Assembly: GCA_001790315.1 (NCBI GenBank)
Contig: MGCE01000145.1
Location: 1-11,450 of the forward strand
Direction: 5' to 3'
Origin: Candidatus Rokubacteria bacterium RIFCSPLOWO2_02_FULL_72_37
GTDB lineage: Bacteria; Methylomirabilota; Methylomirabilia; Rokubacteriales; CSP1-6
Length of the DNA: 11,450 bases
Shown: positions 1 to 6,703 of the stretch, piece after piece
Layout of the letters: each line of letters starts with the position of its first letter
Numbering within the stretch: the stretch's first letter is position 1
Program-made: the position numbers and the translations under genes
Notes under the pieces: model-generated
Database searches by the model: none
Told to the model about the DNA's origin: nothing
Seen by the model: only the letters and a program-made list of their open reading frames with translations

Positions 1-339
1 CTCGTCGATGGGCAGGAACGAGACGAGCTTCAGCGGAAGCCGGGGCGCCCGCACCTCGCGCGCCGGATTCCGCCCGAGCGCGCCGCGGCGCACGAGGAAA
101 CGGAACCAGCTCCGGAGCGCCGCGAGTTTGCGCGCGACCGACGCTGGCTCCAGGCCCCGCGCGTGCAGGTGCGCGAGGTAGGCGCGCACGACGCGCCCGT
201 CCACGTCGTCGAGCCGTCGCGTCCGGCCGAGAAAACCCCGGAACTCCTCGAGGTCACCCCGGTAGCTCCGCAACGTGTGCGGGGATGCGTTTCTCTCGAG
301 CGAGAGGTACCTCAAGAACGCGGTCAGCGGAGCGTTCAT
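1..339 (-). CDS. xerC: Tyrosine recombinase XerC, N-terminal part (cut by window edge)
   Basis: Translating the minus strand from the ATG at 339 gives 113 open codons running off the left edge. The product starts MNAPLTAFLRYLSLERNASP and contains SYRGDLEEF (25-33) and a long basic helix region ALRSWFRFLVRRGALGRNPA (residues 74-93) followed by VRAPRLPLKLVSFLPIDE. This is the SAM-like core-binding domain of XerC/XerD-type recombinases, which clamps DNA at the dif site; the catalytic domain with the Arg-His-Arg-Tyr residues lies outside the window. XerC with XerD resolves chromosome dimers at division. Its ATG overlaps the topA stop by four bases (ATGA), so translation is probably coupled. The family call is from sequence; XerC rather than XerD is inferred from the dprA-topA-xerC gene order. 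No close Shine-Dalgarno sequence is seen. Confidence 0.88.
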   Translation of the reverse strand, partial: MNAPLTAFLRYLSLERNASPHTLRSYRGDLEEFRGFLGRTRRLDDVDGRVVRAYLAHLHARGLEPASVARKLAALRSWFRFLVRRGALGRNPAREVRAPRLPLKLVSFLPIDE

Positions 340-2585
340 GCCACCGGGAGCTCGGCCTCCCGCTCGAAGTCGCAACCCTCTCGCACGCACCGGCGCACGA
401 CCCGCCCACGCGCCGCGCGCTCCCCGAGGAAGGGCGCACCGCACTTCGGACACGGCGTGGCGACGGGCCGCTGCCACAGCACGTACTTGCACCCGGGGTA
501 CGCGGAGCAGCCGTAGAAGGTCCGCCCCCGCTTCGATCGGCGCTCCACGAGCTGGCCTCCGCAACCGGGCTCGGGGCAGGCGATGCCGAGCGTCACCGGC
601 TTCGTCGTGCGGCACTCCGGGTAGCCGGAGCAGGCGATGAACTTGCCGAAGCGACCGTGCTTGATGACCATCGGCTTGCCGCACGTCGGACACGTCTCGT
701 CCGTCGGCTGGTCCTCGGCGCGCTCCTGACCGGGCAGGTTCCGCTTGTACTTGCAGGCGGGATACGCGGAGCAGGCGATGAACTTGCCGAAGCGGCCCCG
801 GCGCTCCCGGAGCGGTTCGCCGCACTCGGGGCACGCCTCGCCGATGTCCTCACCGGCCTTCTCGTTGACCATGTTCTTCCTGGCCCGCGCGAGATCCACC
901 TTGAACGGCTCGTAGAACTCGCGCACCGTCTGCACCCAGTCGCGCTTGCCTTCCGCGATGGCGTCGAGCGAATCCTCCATCTGAGCCGTGAACTCGACGT
1001 CCATGATCTCGGGGAAGAATGGCCGGAGCCGGTCGGTGACGGTCATGCCGAGCTCGGTCGGAACCAGCGTCCGCCGCTCACGGTGCACGTAGCCGCGATC
1101 GTTGATGATCGTTCCGAGGATCGAGGCGTAGGTGGACGGTCGGCCGATGCCGAGCTCCTCGAGCACCTTGATGAGCGAGGCCTCGGTGTAACGCGGCGGC
1201 GGCTGGGTGAAGTGCTGCCGCGGCTCGAGCGCGACCAGGCGCAGCGTCTCGCCCTCCTCGAGGGATGGCATCGCCCCCTCCGGGTCCTCGTCGGTCTGGG
1301 GCGGTTCCTCCTCCCGGCTCTCCTCGTACACCGCCGTGAAGCCCCGGAAACGCAGGGTCGAGCCCTGGGCCCGGAAGAGGCAGGCGCCGGCCTCGATGTC
1401 CGCGCTGACCGTGTCGTACACGGCGGGCATCATCTGGCTCGCGACGAAACGCTCCCAGACGAGCCGGTAGAGCGCGAGCTGGTCCTTCGTCAGATGACGC
1501 GCCACCGACTTGGGATCGTGACGCACCTCCGAAGGTCGGATCGCCTCGTGCGCCTCCTGCGCGCTGCCGCGGGAGCGGTAGGCGGGCGGCGTCGGGGGGA
1601 CGTACTCCTCGCCCAGCCTCGCGACGATCCACCCGCGCGCATCGCCCTGGGCCTCGCGCGCGACCCTGACGGAGTCGGTGCGCATGTACGTGATCAGCCC
1701 CTCGGCGCCCTCGCTGCCGAGGTCGATGCCCTCGTACAGCTGCTGCGCGACCGTCATCGTCTTCCGGGCGGTGAAGCCGAGCTTGCGTCCTGCCTCCTGC
1801 TGCAGGGTCGACGTGATGAACGGTGGCGTCGGGTTGCGCCGCCGCTCGCCGCGCGTCACCGTGCGGACCACGAACTGCACGCCCTCCAGCGACCCGACGA
1901 GCGCCCGTGTGGCCGTTTCGTCGGCGAGCGAGGCCTTCCTGCCCCCGATCTCCTTCAGGGTCGCCACGAACTCGGGCGGCCGCTTGGCTCCCAGCCGTGC
2001 GTGCAGCGACCAGTACTCGACCGGAACGAACGCCTGGATCTCGCGCTCGCGGTCCACGATCAGGCGCACGGCCACCGACTGCACGCGGCCAGCCGACAGC
2101 CCCCGCTGGACTTTCTCCCAGAGCAGCGGTGACAGGCTGTAGCCGACCAGCCGATCGAGCACCCGCCGCGCCTGTTGCGCATCGACCTTCTTGAGATCGA
2201 TCTTCCCCGGGTGCTTGAACGCCGCCTTCACCGCACGCTCGGTGATCTCGTTGAACGAGATCCGGTAGACCTTCTTCCGGTCGACGTCGAGCTCCTGCGC
2301 GAGATGCCAACCGATCGCCTCGCCCTCACGGTCCGGGTCGGTCGCGACGTAGAGAGCGTCGGCACGCGCGGCCGCCTTCTTCAGCTCATCGAGCACCTTC
2401 TTCTTCGAGGGCGTGACCACGTACTTCGGCTTGAAATTCTTCCGCGGGTCCACGCCGAGCTGGGACTTCGGCAGGTCGCGCACGTGTCCCATCGACGCGC
2501 GCACGATGAAGCGCGAATCCAGGTACTTCTGGATCGTCTTCACCTTCGTCGGAGACTCGACCACGACCAGCGACCGTTTCGCCAC
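336..2585 (-). CDS. topA: DNA topoisomerase I (type IA) with four C-terminal zinc ribbons
   Basis: This 749-residue protein relaxes negatively supercoiled DNA by cutting one strand and passing the other. The Toprim domain holds the metal-binding residues: E10 in VVVESPTKVK and D83/D85/E87 in DPDREGEA. RGLSAGRVQSVAVRLI lies at 161-176. The catalytic tyrosine is Y300 in GLITYMRTDS, with HEAIRPS at 346-352 and LGIGRPSTYA at 478-487. The C-terminus has four CxxC or CxxxxC zinc ribbons, with Cys at 585/588/605/611, 632/635/652/658, 670/675/693/699 and 712/715/733/738, which bind single-stranded DNA. The length is slightly under that of E. coli TopA. The start is GTG at 2585, supported by GAGGAG six bases upstream; this G also ends the dprA TAG stop (one-base overlap). 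The stop overlaps the xerC ATG. All key residues are present, so it should be active. Confidence 0.97.
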   Translation of the reverse strand: MAKRSLVVVESPTKVKTIQKYLDSRFIVRASMGHVRDLPKSQLGVDPRKNFKPKYVVTPSKKKVLDELKKAAARADALYVATDPDREGEAIGWHLAQELDVDRKKVYRISFNEITERAVKAAFKHPGKIDLKKVDAQQARRVLDRLVGYSLSPLLWEKVQRGLSAGRVQSVAVRLIVDREREIQAFVPVEYWSLHARLGAKRPPEFVATLKEIGGRKASLADETATRALVGSLEGVQFVVRTVTRGERRRNPTPPFITSTLQQEAGRKLGFTARKTMTVAQQLYEGIDLGSEGAEGLITYMRTDSVRVAREAQGDARGWIVARLGEEYVPPTPPAYRSRGSAQEAHEAIRPSEVRHDPKSVARHLTKDQLALYRLVWERFVASQMMPAVYDTVSADIEAGACLFRAQGSTLRFRGFTAVYEESREEEPPQTDEDPEGAMPSLEEGETLRLVALEPRQHFTQPPPRYTEASLIKVLEELGIGRPSTYASILGTIINDRGYVHRERRTLVPTELGMTVTDRLRPFFPEIMDVEFTAQMEDSLDAIAEGKRDWVQTVREFYEPFKVDLARARKNMVNEKAGEDIGEACPECGEPLRERRGRFGKFIACSAYPACKYKRNLPGQERAEDQPTDETCPTCGKPMVIKHGRFGKFIACSGYPECRTTKPVTLGIACPEPGCGGQLVERRSKRGRTFYGCSAYPGCKYVLWQRPVATPCPKCGAPFLGERAARGRVVRRCVREGCDFEREAELPVA
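626..794 (-). repeat. 28-bp perfect direct repeat inside topA zinc ribbons
   Basis: Positions 626-653 and 767-794 are identical over 28 bases. They are offset by 141 bases (47 codons) and encode the shared GRFGKFIACS core of zinc ribbons 1 and 2 (residues about 597-606 and 644-653). A less similar third unit lies near 485-530 (CSAYPGCKY). Exact identity at the DNA level, including third positions, points to recent duplication or gene conversion of the ribbon cassette rather than only protein-level constraint. This is an internal coding repeat, not a mobile element. Confidence 0.8.
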
Positions 2586-3475
2586 TACCCTCTCCTCGCC
2601 CGCGGTGTCGTCAGAACCCAGCGTTGCCCCGCGAGCTGCTTCGCAAAGCCACCGATCTCGAGCGCGACGAGCGTCGCCGCCGCGTGGCCCGGCTCGAGCC
2701 CGGCACGCGTGATCAGCGCCTCGATGTGCTGCGCCTCGTCCAGCTGCAGCACGGCCAGCATCCGGCCTTCGTCACTGTCCGCGTCCGGCCGGCGCGCCTC
2801 GCCGTGCTCCCGCGGAGCGCGCAGTGCACGGCGCCAGGGCTCAGGCAATTCTTGCACGACGTCCTGCCAGCAAGTTACCAGTTTAGCACCGTCCTGGATG
2901 AGCCTGTGCGCGCCGGCACTCGTCGGCGAGGTGATTCTGCCTGGAACGGCGAACACTTCGCGACCGAGATCGCCGGCAAATCCGGCGGTGAGCAAGGCCC
3001 CGCTGCGTTCGGCCGCCTCGACGACCACGACCCCCAGCGCCAGCCCCGCGATGGTCCGGTTCCTCGCCGGGAAGTGACCCGGCAGTCCCGGCGCGCCAGG
3101 CGCGAACTGCGAGAGCAGCGCGCCCTGGCGCTCGACGGCGCGGGCGAGCGCTCGATTCTCGCCCGGGTACACCACGTCGATGCCGCTCCCGAGCACTGCG
3201 AACGTTCGGCCACCCGCGGCGAGCGCGCCCCGATGCGCCGCGGTGTCGATACCGCGCGCGAGCCCGCTCACGATCGTCACTCCGCGCGCGGCCAGTTCCG
3301 CCGCGAGTCGCTCCGCGACCTCCAGTCCGTACGGCGTGGCGCGGCGCGCGCCCACGATGGCGACGGCCAGCGCGTCCTCCTCGGTCAGGCTTCCCCGCAC
3401 GTGGAGCGCCGGTCGCGCCGGCACGGACGCGAGCAGCACGGGATACCGCGGGTCATCCGGCTCGAGGCGTGTCAT
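2585..3475 (-). CDS. dprA: DNA processing protein DprA/Smf, lacking the N-terminal SAM domain
   Basis: DprA binds incoming single-stranded DNA during natural transformation and loads RecA onto it; it is also kept in many bacteria not known to be competent. The 296-residue product has the Rossmann-like core from residue 3 to about 205: VGARRATPYG (41-50), SGLARGIDTAAHRGAL (70-85), VLGSGIDVVYPGEN (94-107), FPARNRTIAGL (135-145), SGALLTAGFAGDLGREVFAVPG (starting at 158) and GAHRLIQDGAKLV (188-200). A C-terminal winged-helix (DML1-like) domain spans about 235-290, after an acidic and basic linker. The usual N-terminal SAM-like domain is absent. The reading frame upstream holds no ATG, GTG or TTG before it meets the cpoB stop codon, so the ATG at 3475 is the only credible start. 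Its TAG stop shares one base with the topA start. A promoter-like sequence lies about 30 bases upstream. Confidence 0.94.
   Translation of the reverse strand: MTRLEPDDPRYPVLLASVPARPALHVRGSLTEEDALAVAIVGARRATPYGLEVAERLAAELAARGVTIVSGLARGIDTAAHRGALAAGGRTFAVLGSGIDVVYPGENRALARAVERQGALLSQFAPGAPGLPGHFPARNRTIAGLALGVVVVEAAERSGALLTAGFAGDLGREVFAVPGRITSPTSAGAHRLIQDGAKLVTCWQDVVQELPEPWRRALRAPREHGEARRPDADSDEGRMLAVLQLDEAQHIEALITRAGLEPGHAAATLVALEIGGFAKQLAGQRWVLTTPRARRG
2592..2597 (-). promoter_or_regulatory. Ribosome binding site of topA
   Basis: The minus strand reads GAGGAG here, six bases before the GTG at 2585. It is among the clearest Shine-Dalgarno matches in the window. It decides the unusual GTG start of topA, and it lies inside the last codons of dprA, consistent with translational coupling. 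Confidence 0.7.
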
Positions 3476-3503
3476 CGTCGGTGCGATGGTGCAGCGGGTT
3501 GTC

Positions 3504-3531
3504 AGTATATCGGGCGGGGTCCCCTGCGCAA
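3504..3531 (-). promoter_or_regulatory. Candidate sigma70-type promoter for dprA-topA-xerC
   Basis: The 84-base gap between cpoB and dprA holds TATACT (minus strand, 3509-3504; five of six matches to TATAAT). It sits 16 bases downstream of TTGCGC (3531-3526; three of six matches to TTGACA). The -10 lies in an AT-rich island that stands out in this GC-rich DNA. Transcription would start near 3497, giving a leader of about 20 bases before the dprA ATG. The -10 is convincing but the -35 is weak, and no experiment supports it. Confidence 0.45.
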
Positions 3532-3559
3532 CGACTCCGAACGGATACGCCGGCCGCCT

Positions 3560-4324
3560 TCAGCGGTGGCGCGCCGCGTAGCTACGCAGGAAAGCGCGCG
3601 CCTTGTCCGCCGCGTCGGTTCGTGGGTGCTCGTTGATCACGCGCATCCAGGCCTGGCGCGCGTGGGAGGTGTCACGGAGATTCACGTAGCAGAGGCCGAC
3701 CTTCAGCAGCGCGTCGGCGGCCTTGCGCTCACCGTGCTCGAGCACCTTCTGGAACTCGACGAGCGCCTGGCGGTAATCGCGCTGCACGTAGTACGCCTCG
3801 CCGATCCAGTACTGCGCGTTCGCGGCGAGCGGGTGCTTCGGATACTTGGTGATGAAGTCGAGGAAGTCGAGCACCGCCTGACCGTGCTCGCGCGCCCGAA
3901 ACGTCGCCAGCGCCGCGGCGTACGCCTGCTCGGGCTCGCCCCGGCGCTCGGCCGCTGGCGCGGGGTGCAGCGCCTCGGCCGGCACGCTCGGGCGCGCGGG
4001 CGTCGGCGCCGCGAGCTGCTCCACGCGGGTCCGCGTCTCGCCGATGGTCGCGGCGGCCGCGTCCGCCCGCGCGGACAGCCGCGCGATCTCCTCGGCGACG
4101 GACCGCGCGCCGGCTTGCGCCTCCGCGAGGCGCGCGTCGAGCGCCGCGAGGTCGTTCCGCGCCCGTGTCACGTCCCGTGACGTGGTGTCCTGCGCGCTCC
4201 GCAGCTCGGACATCTCCGTCCGGAGCCGGTCGAGCTCGGACTGGAGACGATGCACCGCGCCCCGGCTCGCACAGCCGCTCGCGAGCACAGCCATGATGGC
4301 CGCGGCACCGAGGGCACGATTCAT
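3560..4324 (-). CDS. cpoB: CpoB/YbgF-like coiled-coil and TPR lipoprotein
   Basis: The 254-residue product starts at the ATG at 4324 with MNRALGAAAIMAVLASGCAS, a short lipoprotein signal peptide with the lipidated cysteine at residue 18. Residues about 22-105 form an alpha-helical coiled coil rich in R, E, A and L (HRLQSELDRLRTEMSELRSA). A Pro/Ala-rich linker (106-130) leads to TPR repeats at about 134-250 (AQYWIGEAYYVQRDYRQALVEFQKVL and following). This is the layout of CpoB/YbgF, which in E. coli links the Tol-Pal system to peptidoglycan synthesis at the septum. The frame could extend 11 codons to a TTG at 4357, but that would put extra residues before the signal peptide, so ATG was chosen. 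No good Shine-Dalgarno sequence precedes it. No tol or pal gene is adjacent in the window. Other TPR outer-membrane lipoproteins share this fold, so the symbol is less certain than the family. Confidence 0.8.
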   Translation of the reverse strand: MNRALGAAAIMAVLASGCASRGAVHRLQSELDRLRTEMSELRSAQDTTSRDVTRARNDLAALDARLAEAQAGARSVAEEIARLSARADAAAATIGETRTRVEQLAAPTPARPSVPAEALHPAPAAERRGEPEQAYAAALATFRAREHGQAVLDFLDFITKYPKHPLAANAQYWIGEAYYVQRDYRQALVEFQKVLEHGERKAADALLKVGLCYVNLRDTSHARQAWMRVINEHPRTDAADKARAFLRSYAARHR

Positions 4325-4332
4325 GCGCGCCG

Positions 4333-4362
4333 ACGGTAGCACGCCGGGAAAAACCAAGTCAA
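4333..4362 (-). promoter_or_regulatory. Weak candidate promoter for cpoB
   Basis: The minus strand reads TTGACT (4362-4357; five of six matches to the -35 consensus), then 18 bases, then TACCGT (4338-4333; three of six matches to the -10 consensus). Transcription would begin only a base or two before the cpoB ATG, giving an almost leaderless message, which would fit the missing Shine-Dalgarno sequence. The -35 half overlaps the terminator-like hairpin, so at most one of the two readings may be right. Confidence 0.2.
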
Positions 4363-4368
4363 CTTCGG
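4349..4368 (-). terminator. Weak intrinsic-terminator-like hairpin after moeA
   Basis: Starting six bases past the moeA stop, the minus strand reads CCGAAGTTGACTTGGTTTTT. The arms CC(G)AAG and CTTGG pair over five base pairs with one bulged G, around a TTGA loop, followed by five T. The T run is unusual for this GC-rich region, but the stem is short, so it would be leaky at best. It is the only terminator-like sequence I found at the end of the ACIII-moeA run. Confidence 0.3.
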
Positions 4369-4374
4369 CCGGGG

Positions 4375-5586
4375 TCAGCGGGCACGGACCTCGAGCGGAC
4401 GCAGCACGATCACGTCGAGCGCGCCACCGGCCGGGACCCGCGTATCGCCCTCGAGCACGGCGAGCCCATCGGCCGCCACCATCGAGCGCAGGATCGCCGA
4501 CCCCTGGTCACCGGTCAGGCGCGCGCCCCATCCCGAGGCCTCCGGGGCCAGGGTCACCCGGAGGTACCCGCGGCGCGGGCCTGGATTGGCGATCGCGGCC
4601 AGCGCTCGGGCACGGATCCGCGGGCGGTCGAGCGCGCGCGCCCCGGCCATTTGCAGGAGGGCAGGCCGGACGAACACCTCGAACGTCACCATCGCCGAGA
4701 CCGGATTGCCGGGCAGACCGAACACCGGCCGGCCCCGGAGCGAGCCGAAGGTGATCGGCTTGCCCGGGCGCATCGACACCTGCCAGAGATGGAGCTCGGC
4801 GCCGCAGCGCACGAGGGCCTCCCGCACGAGATCCAGCTCGCCCACCGAGACGCCGGCCGAGGACACGACCACGTCGGCCGCCATGCCCCACCGCACGCGC
4901 CCCTCGATCGCGTCCACGTCATCGCGCGCGACCCCCAGGTTCACCGGCTCGCCGCCGGCCTCGAGCACCTGGGCCATCAGCGAGTAGGTATTCGTGTTCG
5001 GGACCTGCCCGCCTTCGGGCTCCCTGCCGAGATCGGCCAACTCGTCGCCGGTGGACAGCACGGCGACGCGCGGCCGGCGGCCGACCACGACACGTGCGTA
5101 CCCGAGCGTGGCCAGGAGTCCGACCTCCGCGGGACCGACGCGATGCCCGGCCTCCAGCACGACGTCACCGGCGCGGACGTCCTCGCCGACGGGCCGGACG
5201 AAGGCGCCTCGCTCCACCCGGGCGGGAACCCGGACGCGATCGCCCTCAGCCGTGACGTCCTCCTGCGGCACCACGGCGTCGGCCCCGTCGGGCAAGGGCG
5301 CACCGGTGAAGATCCGCATGGCCTCGCCCAGCCGCAGCGCGCGTGCCGGGAGCGCCCCAGCGGCGACGCGCCCCACGACCGTGAGCTCGACGCCGTCCTC
5401 GCGGGTGTCGTCGGCGCGCAGCGCGTATCCGTCCATCGAGGAGTTCGGCCAGGGGGGGATCACGCGCCGCGAGACGATCGGCTCGGCGAGAATCCGGCCG
5501 AGCGCCCCCAGCACCTCCACCCGCTCGGTCCCGAGCGGGCGGACGCGGGAGAGGATCTCGTCGAGCGCCTGCTCCACGGTCAGCAC
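4375..5586 (-). CDS. moeA: Molybdopterin molybdotransferase MoeA
   Basis: MoeA inserts molybdate into adenylylated molybdopterin, the last common step of molybdenum cofactor synthesis in the cytoplasm. The 403-residue product has the full family length. Motifs seen are PPWPNSSMDGYAL (44-56), RIFTGAPLPDGADAVVPQED (91-110), VLSTGDEL (176-183), NTNTYSL (197-203), SSAGVSVGELD (242-252), MRPGKPITFG (272-281) and FGLPGNPVSAMVTFE (289-303), covering the MoeA N-terminal, MoCF-binding and C-terminal beta domains. All appear intact. The start is GTG at 5586, only four bases after the actF TAG stop, so it is almost surely on the same transcript as the ACIII genes. ACIII itself is not known to carry a molybdenum cofactor, so the product probably serves other molybdoenzymes of the cell. 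No clear Shine-Dalgarno sequence precedes it, which fits re-initiation from actF. Confidence 0.95.
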   Translation of the reverse strand: MLTVEQALDEILSRVRPLGTERVEVLGALGRILAEPIVSRRVIPPWPNSSMDGYALRADDTREDGVELTVVGRVAAGALPARALRLGEAMRIFTGAPLPDGADAVVPQEDVTAEGDRVRVPARVERGAFVRPVGEDVRAGDVVLEAGHRVGPAEVGLLATLGYARVVVGRRPRVAVLSTGDELADLGREPEGGQVPNTNTYSLMAQVLEAGGEPVNLGVARDDVDAIEGRVRWGMAADVVVSSAGVSVGELDLVREALVRCGAELHLWQVSMRPGKPITFGSLRGRPVFGLPGNPVSAMVTFEVFVRPALLQMAGARALDRPRIRARALAAIANPGPRRGYLRVTLAPEASGWGARLTGDQGSAILRSMVAADGLAVLEGDTRVPAGGALDVIVLRPLEVRAR

Positions 5587-5590
5587 GCGA

Positions 5591-6703
5591 CTAGTGGTGG
5601 CCCGTGTGCGGAAGGTTGAGCACGGGGCGATACCGGACGAAGAACCAGCGACGGCTCAGCATGAACAGGGCGAGGAAACCCGCCGTGATCAGCACGTCGG
5701 TGGCCCCGAAGGGCAGCCCCAGTTGGTCGCCGACGGCCGGGAACACCACGAAGACGCGCTCGAGAAAGATCGCGAAGAGGCCGAAGAGCGCGACCACGAC
5801 CAGCGGCGCGTGCCGCCGCGGCGGCCGGCCCGTCAGCCGCTTGAGCAGGTAGGCGAACGGGATCAGCCAGCCGACCGCGAACACGACCCACGCGACGGTA
5901 TTCCACGGCTGCGCGAAGAAGCGCTGGACGAAGAACCGGGTCTCGATGGGGACGTTGCCGTACCAGATGACCAGGTACTGCGACCAGAAAAAGTACATCC
6001 ACATCACCGACATCGCGAACTGGAGCTTGGCCACGTCCTGGATCGCGGCCGGGGGGATCGACGCCTGTCCGCGGGCGTTGGCGCGCACCGTCAGGATCGC
6101 CAGCAGGCAGAAGGTCGTGTAGAGCGTGCTCACCACGAAGTACCCGCCGAACAGCCCGCTGTACCACGTCGGGTCGATCGACATCACGAGGTCGAAGCCC
6201 CACAGCGACACGACGACGACCCAGAGCATGAGGAGGGCCACCGCGAGGCGGTTGCGGCGGCGACGCTCCACCGCGTCGTCCGCGGGTACCGTGTCGCGCA
6301 GCAGCGTGCCCACGAAGGCCAGGCACACGCCGAAGAGGAGCGCCGCGCCCCCGAGCGTTCGAAGCCAGAAGAACTGCGTGTTGAGCCAGGCCGCCTTCGC
6401 GGGCACCGGCGTGGTCTCCCAGTGATAGAGCTCCGTCCGCCCGGCGTAGAGCAACGCGAGCAGAACGAACGACACGGGCAGGAAGCCCGACGTGGTGAGC
6501 GCGATCCGCCGCACGCTCGGAGACCACCGCGCCTCGGTGAGCTGCATCATCGCGGCGATCGCGGGGCCCGTCGCGGCCAACCCCGACCAGAACACGAGGT
6601 TCACGAGGTAGATGGCCCAGACGTGCGCCGCCTCCCCGGAGGAGACCCCCAGCGCGAACGTCCCGGCGCCGATCGCCGCGATCAGAAACCAGACGAGATT
6701 CAT
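5591..6703 (-). CDS. actF: Alternative Complex III subunit ActF (quinone-binding membrane subunit 2)
   Basis: This 370-residue integral membrane protein is one of two NrfD-like subunits of ACIII and is thought to take part in quinol handling or proton movement in the inner membrane. About ten hydrophobic spans are visible: near 4-22, 28-54, 67-87, 112-134, 153-176, 184-206, 226-249, 266-286, 299-321 and 335-351. Family-like segments include GEAAHVWAIYLVNLVFWSGL (23-42), MSIDPTWYSGLFGGYF (174-189), and SVMWMYFFWSQYLVIWYGN (232-250). The longest open frame reaches further upstream, but the ATG at 6703 overlaps the actE stop (ATGA) and begins directly with the first span, so it was chosen. It ends at TAG, four bases before moeA. 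The length is a little short of the roughly 400 residues often seen for ActF, with no obvious missing span. Confidence 0.93.
   Translation of the reverse strand: MNLVWFLIAAIGAGTFALGVSSGEAAHVWAIYLVNLVFWSGLAATGPAIAAMMQLTEARWSPSVRRIALTTSGFLPVSFVLLALLYAGRTELYHWETTPVPAKAAWLNTQFFWLRTLGGAALLFGVCLAFVGTLLRDTVPADDAVERRRRNRLAVALLMLWVVVVSLWGFDLVMSIDPTWYSGLFGGYFVVSTLYTTFCLLAILTVRANARGQASIPPAAIQDVAKLQFAMSVMWMYFFWSQYLVIWYGNVPIETRFFVQRFFAQPWNTVAWVVFAVGWLIPFAYLLKRLTGRPPRRHAPLVVVALFGLFAIFLERVFVVFPAVGDQLGLPFGATDVLITAGFLALFMLSRRWFFVRYRPVLNLPHTGHH

Noticed and set aside
285..2132. 615-codon open frame on the plus strand opposite topA
   Set aside because: It is antisense to a well-conserved gene with all catalytic motifs. 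Its composition is dominated by R, A, L, D and H, as expected for the complement of GC-rich coding DNA, and it shows no recognisable domain.
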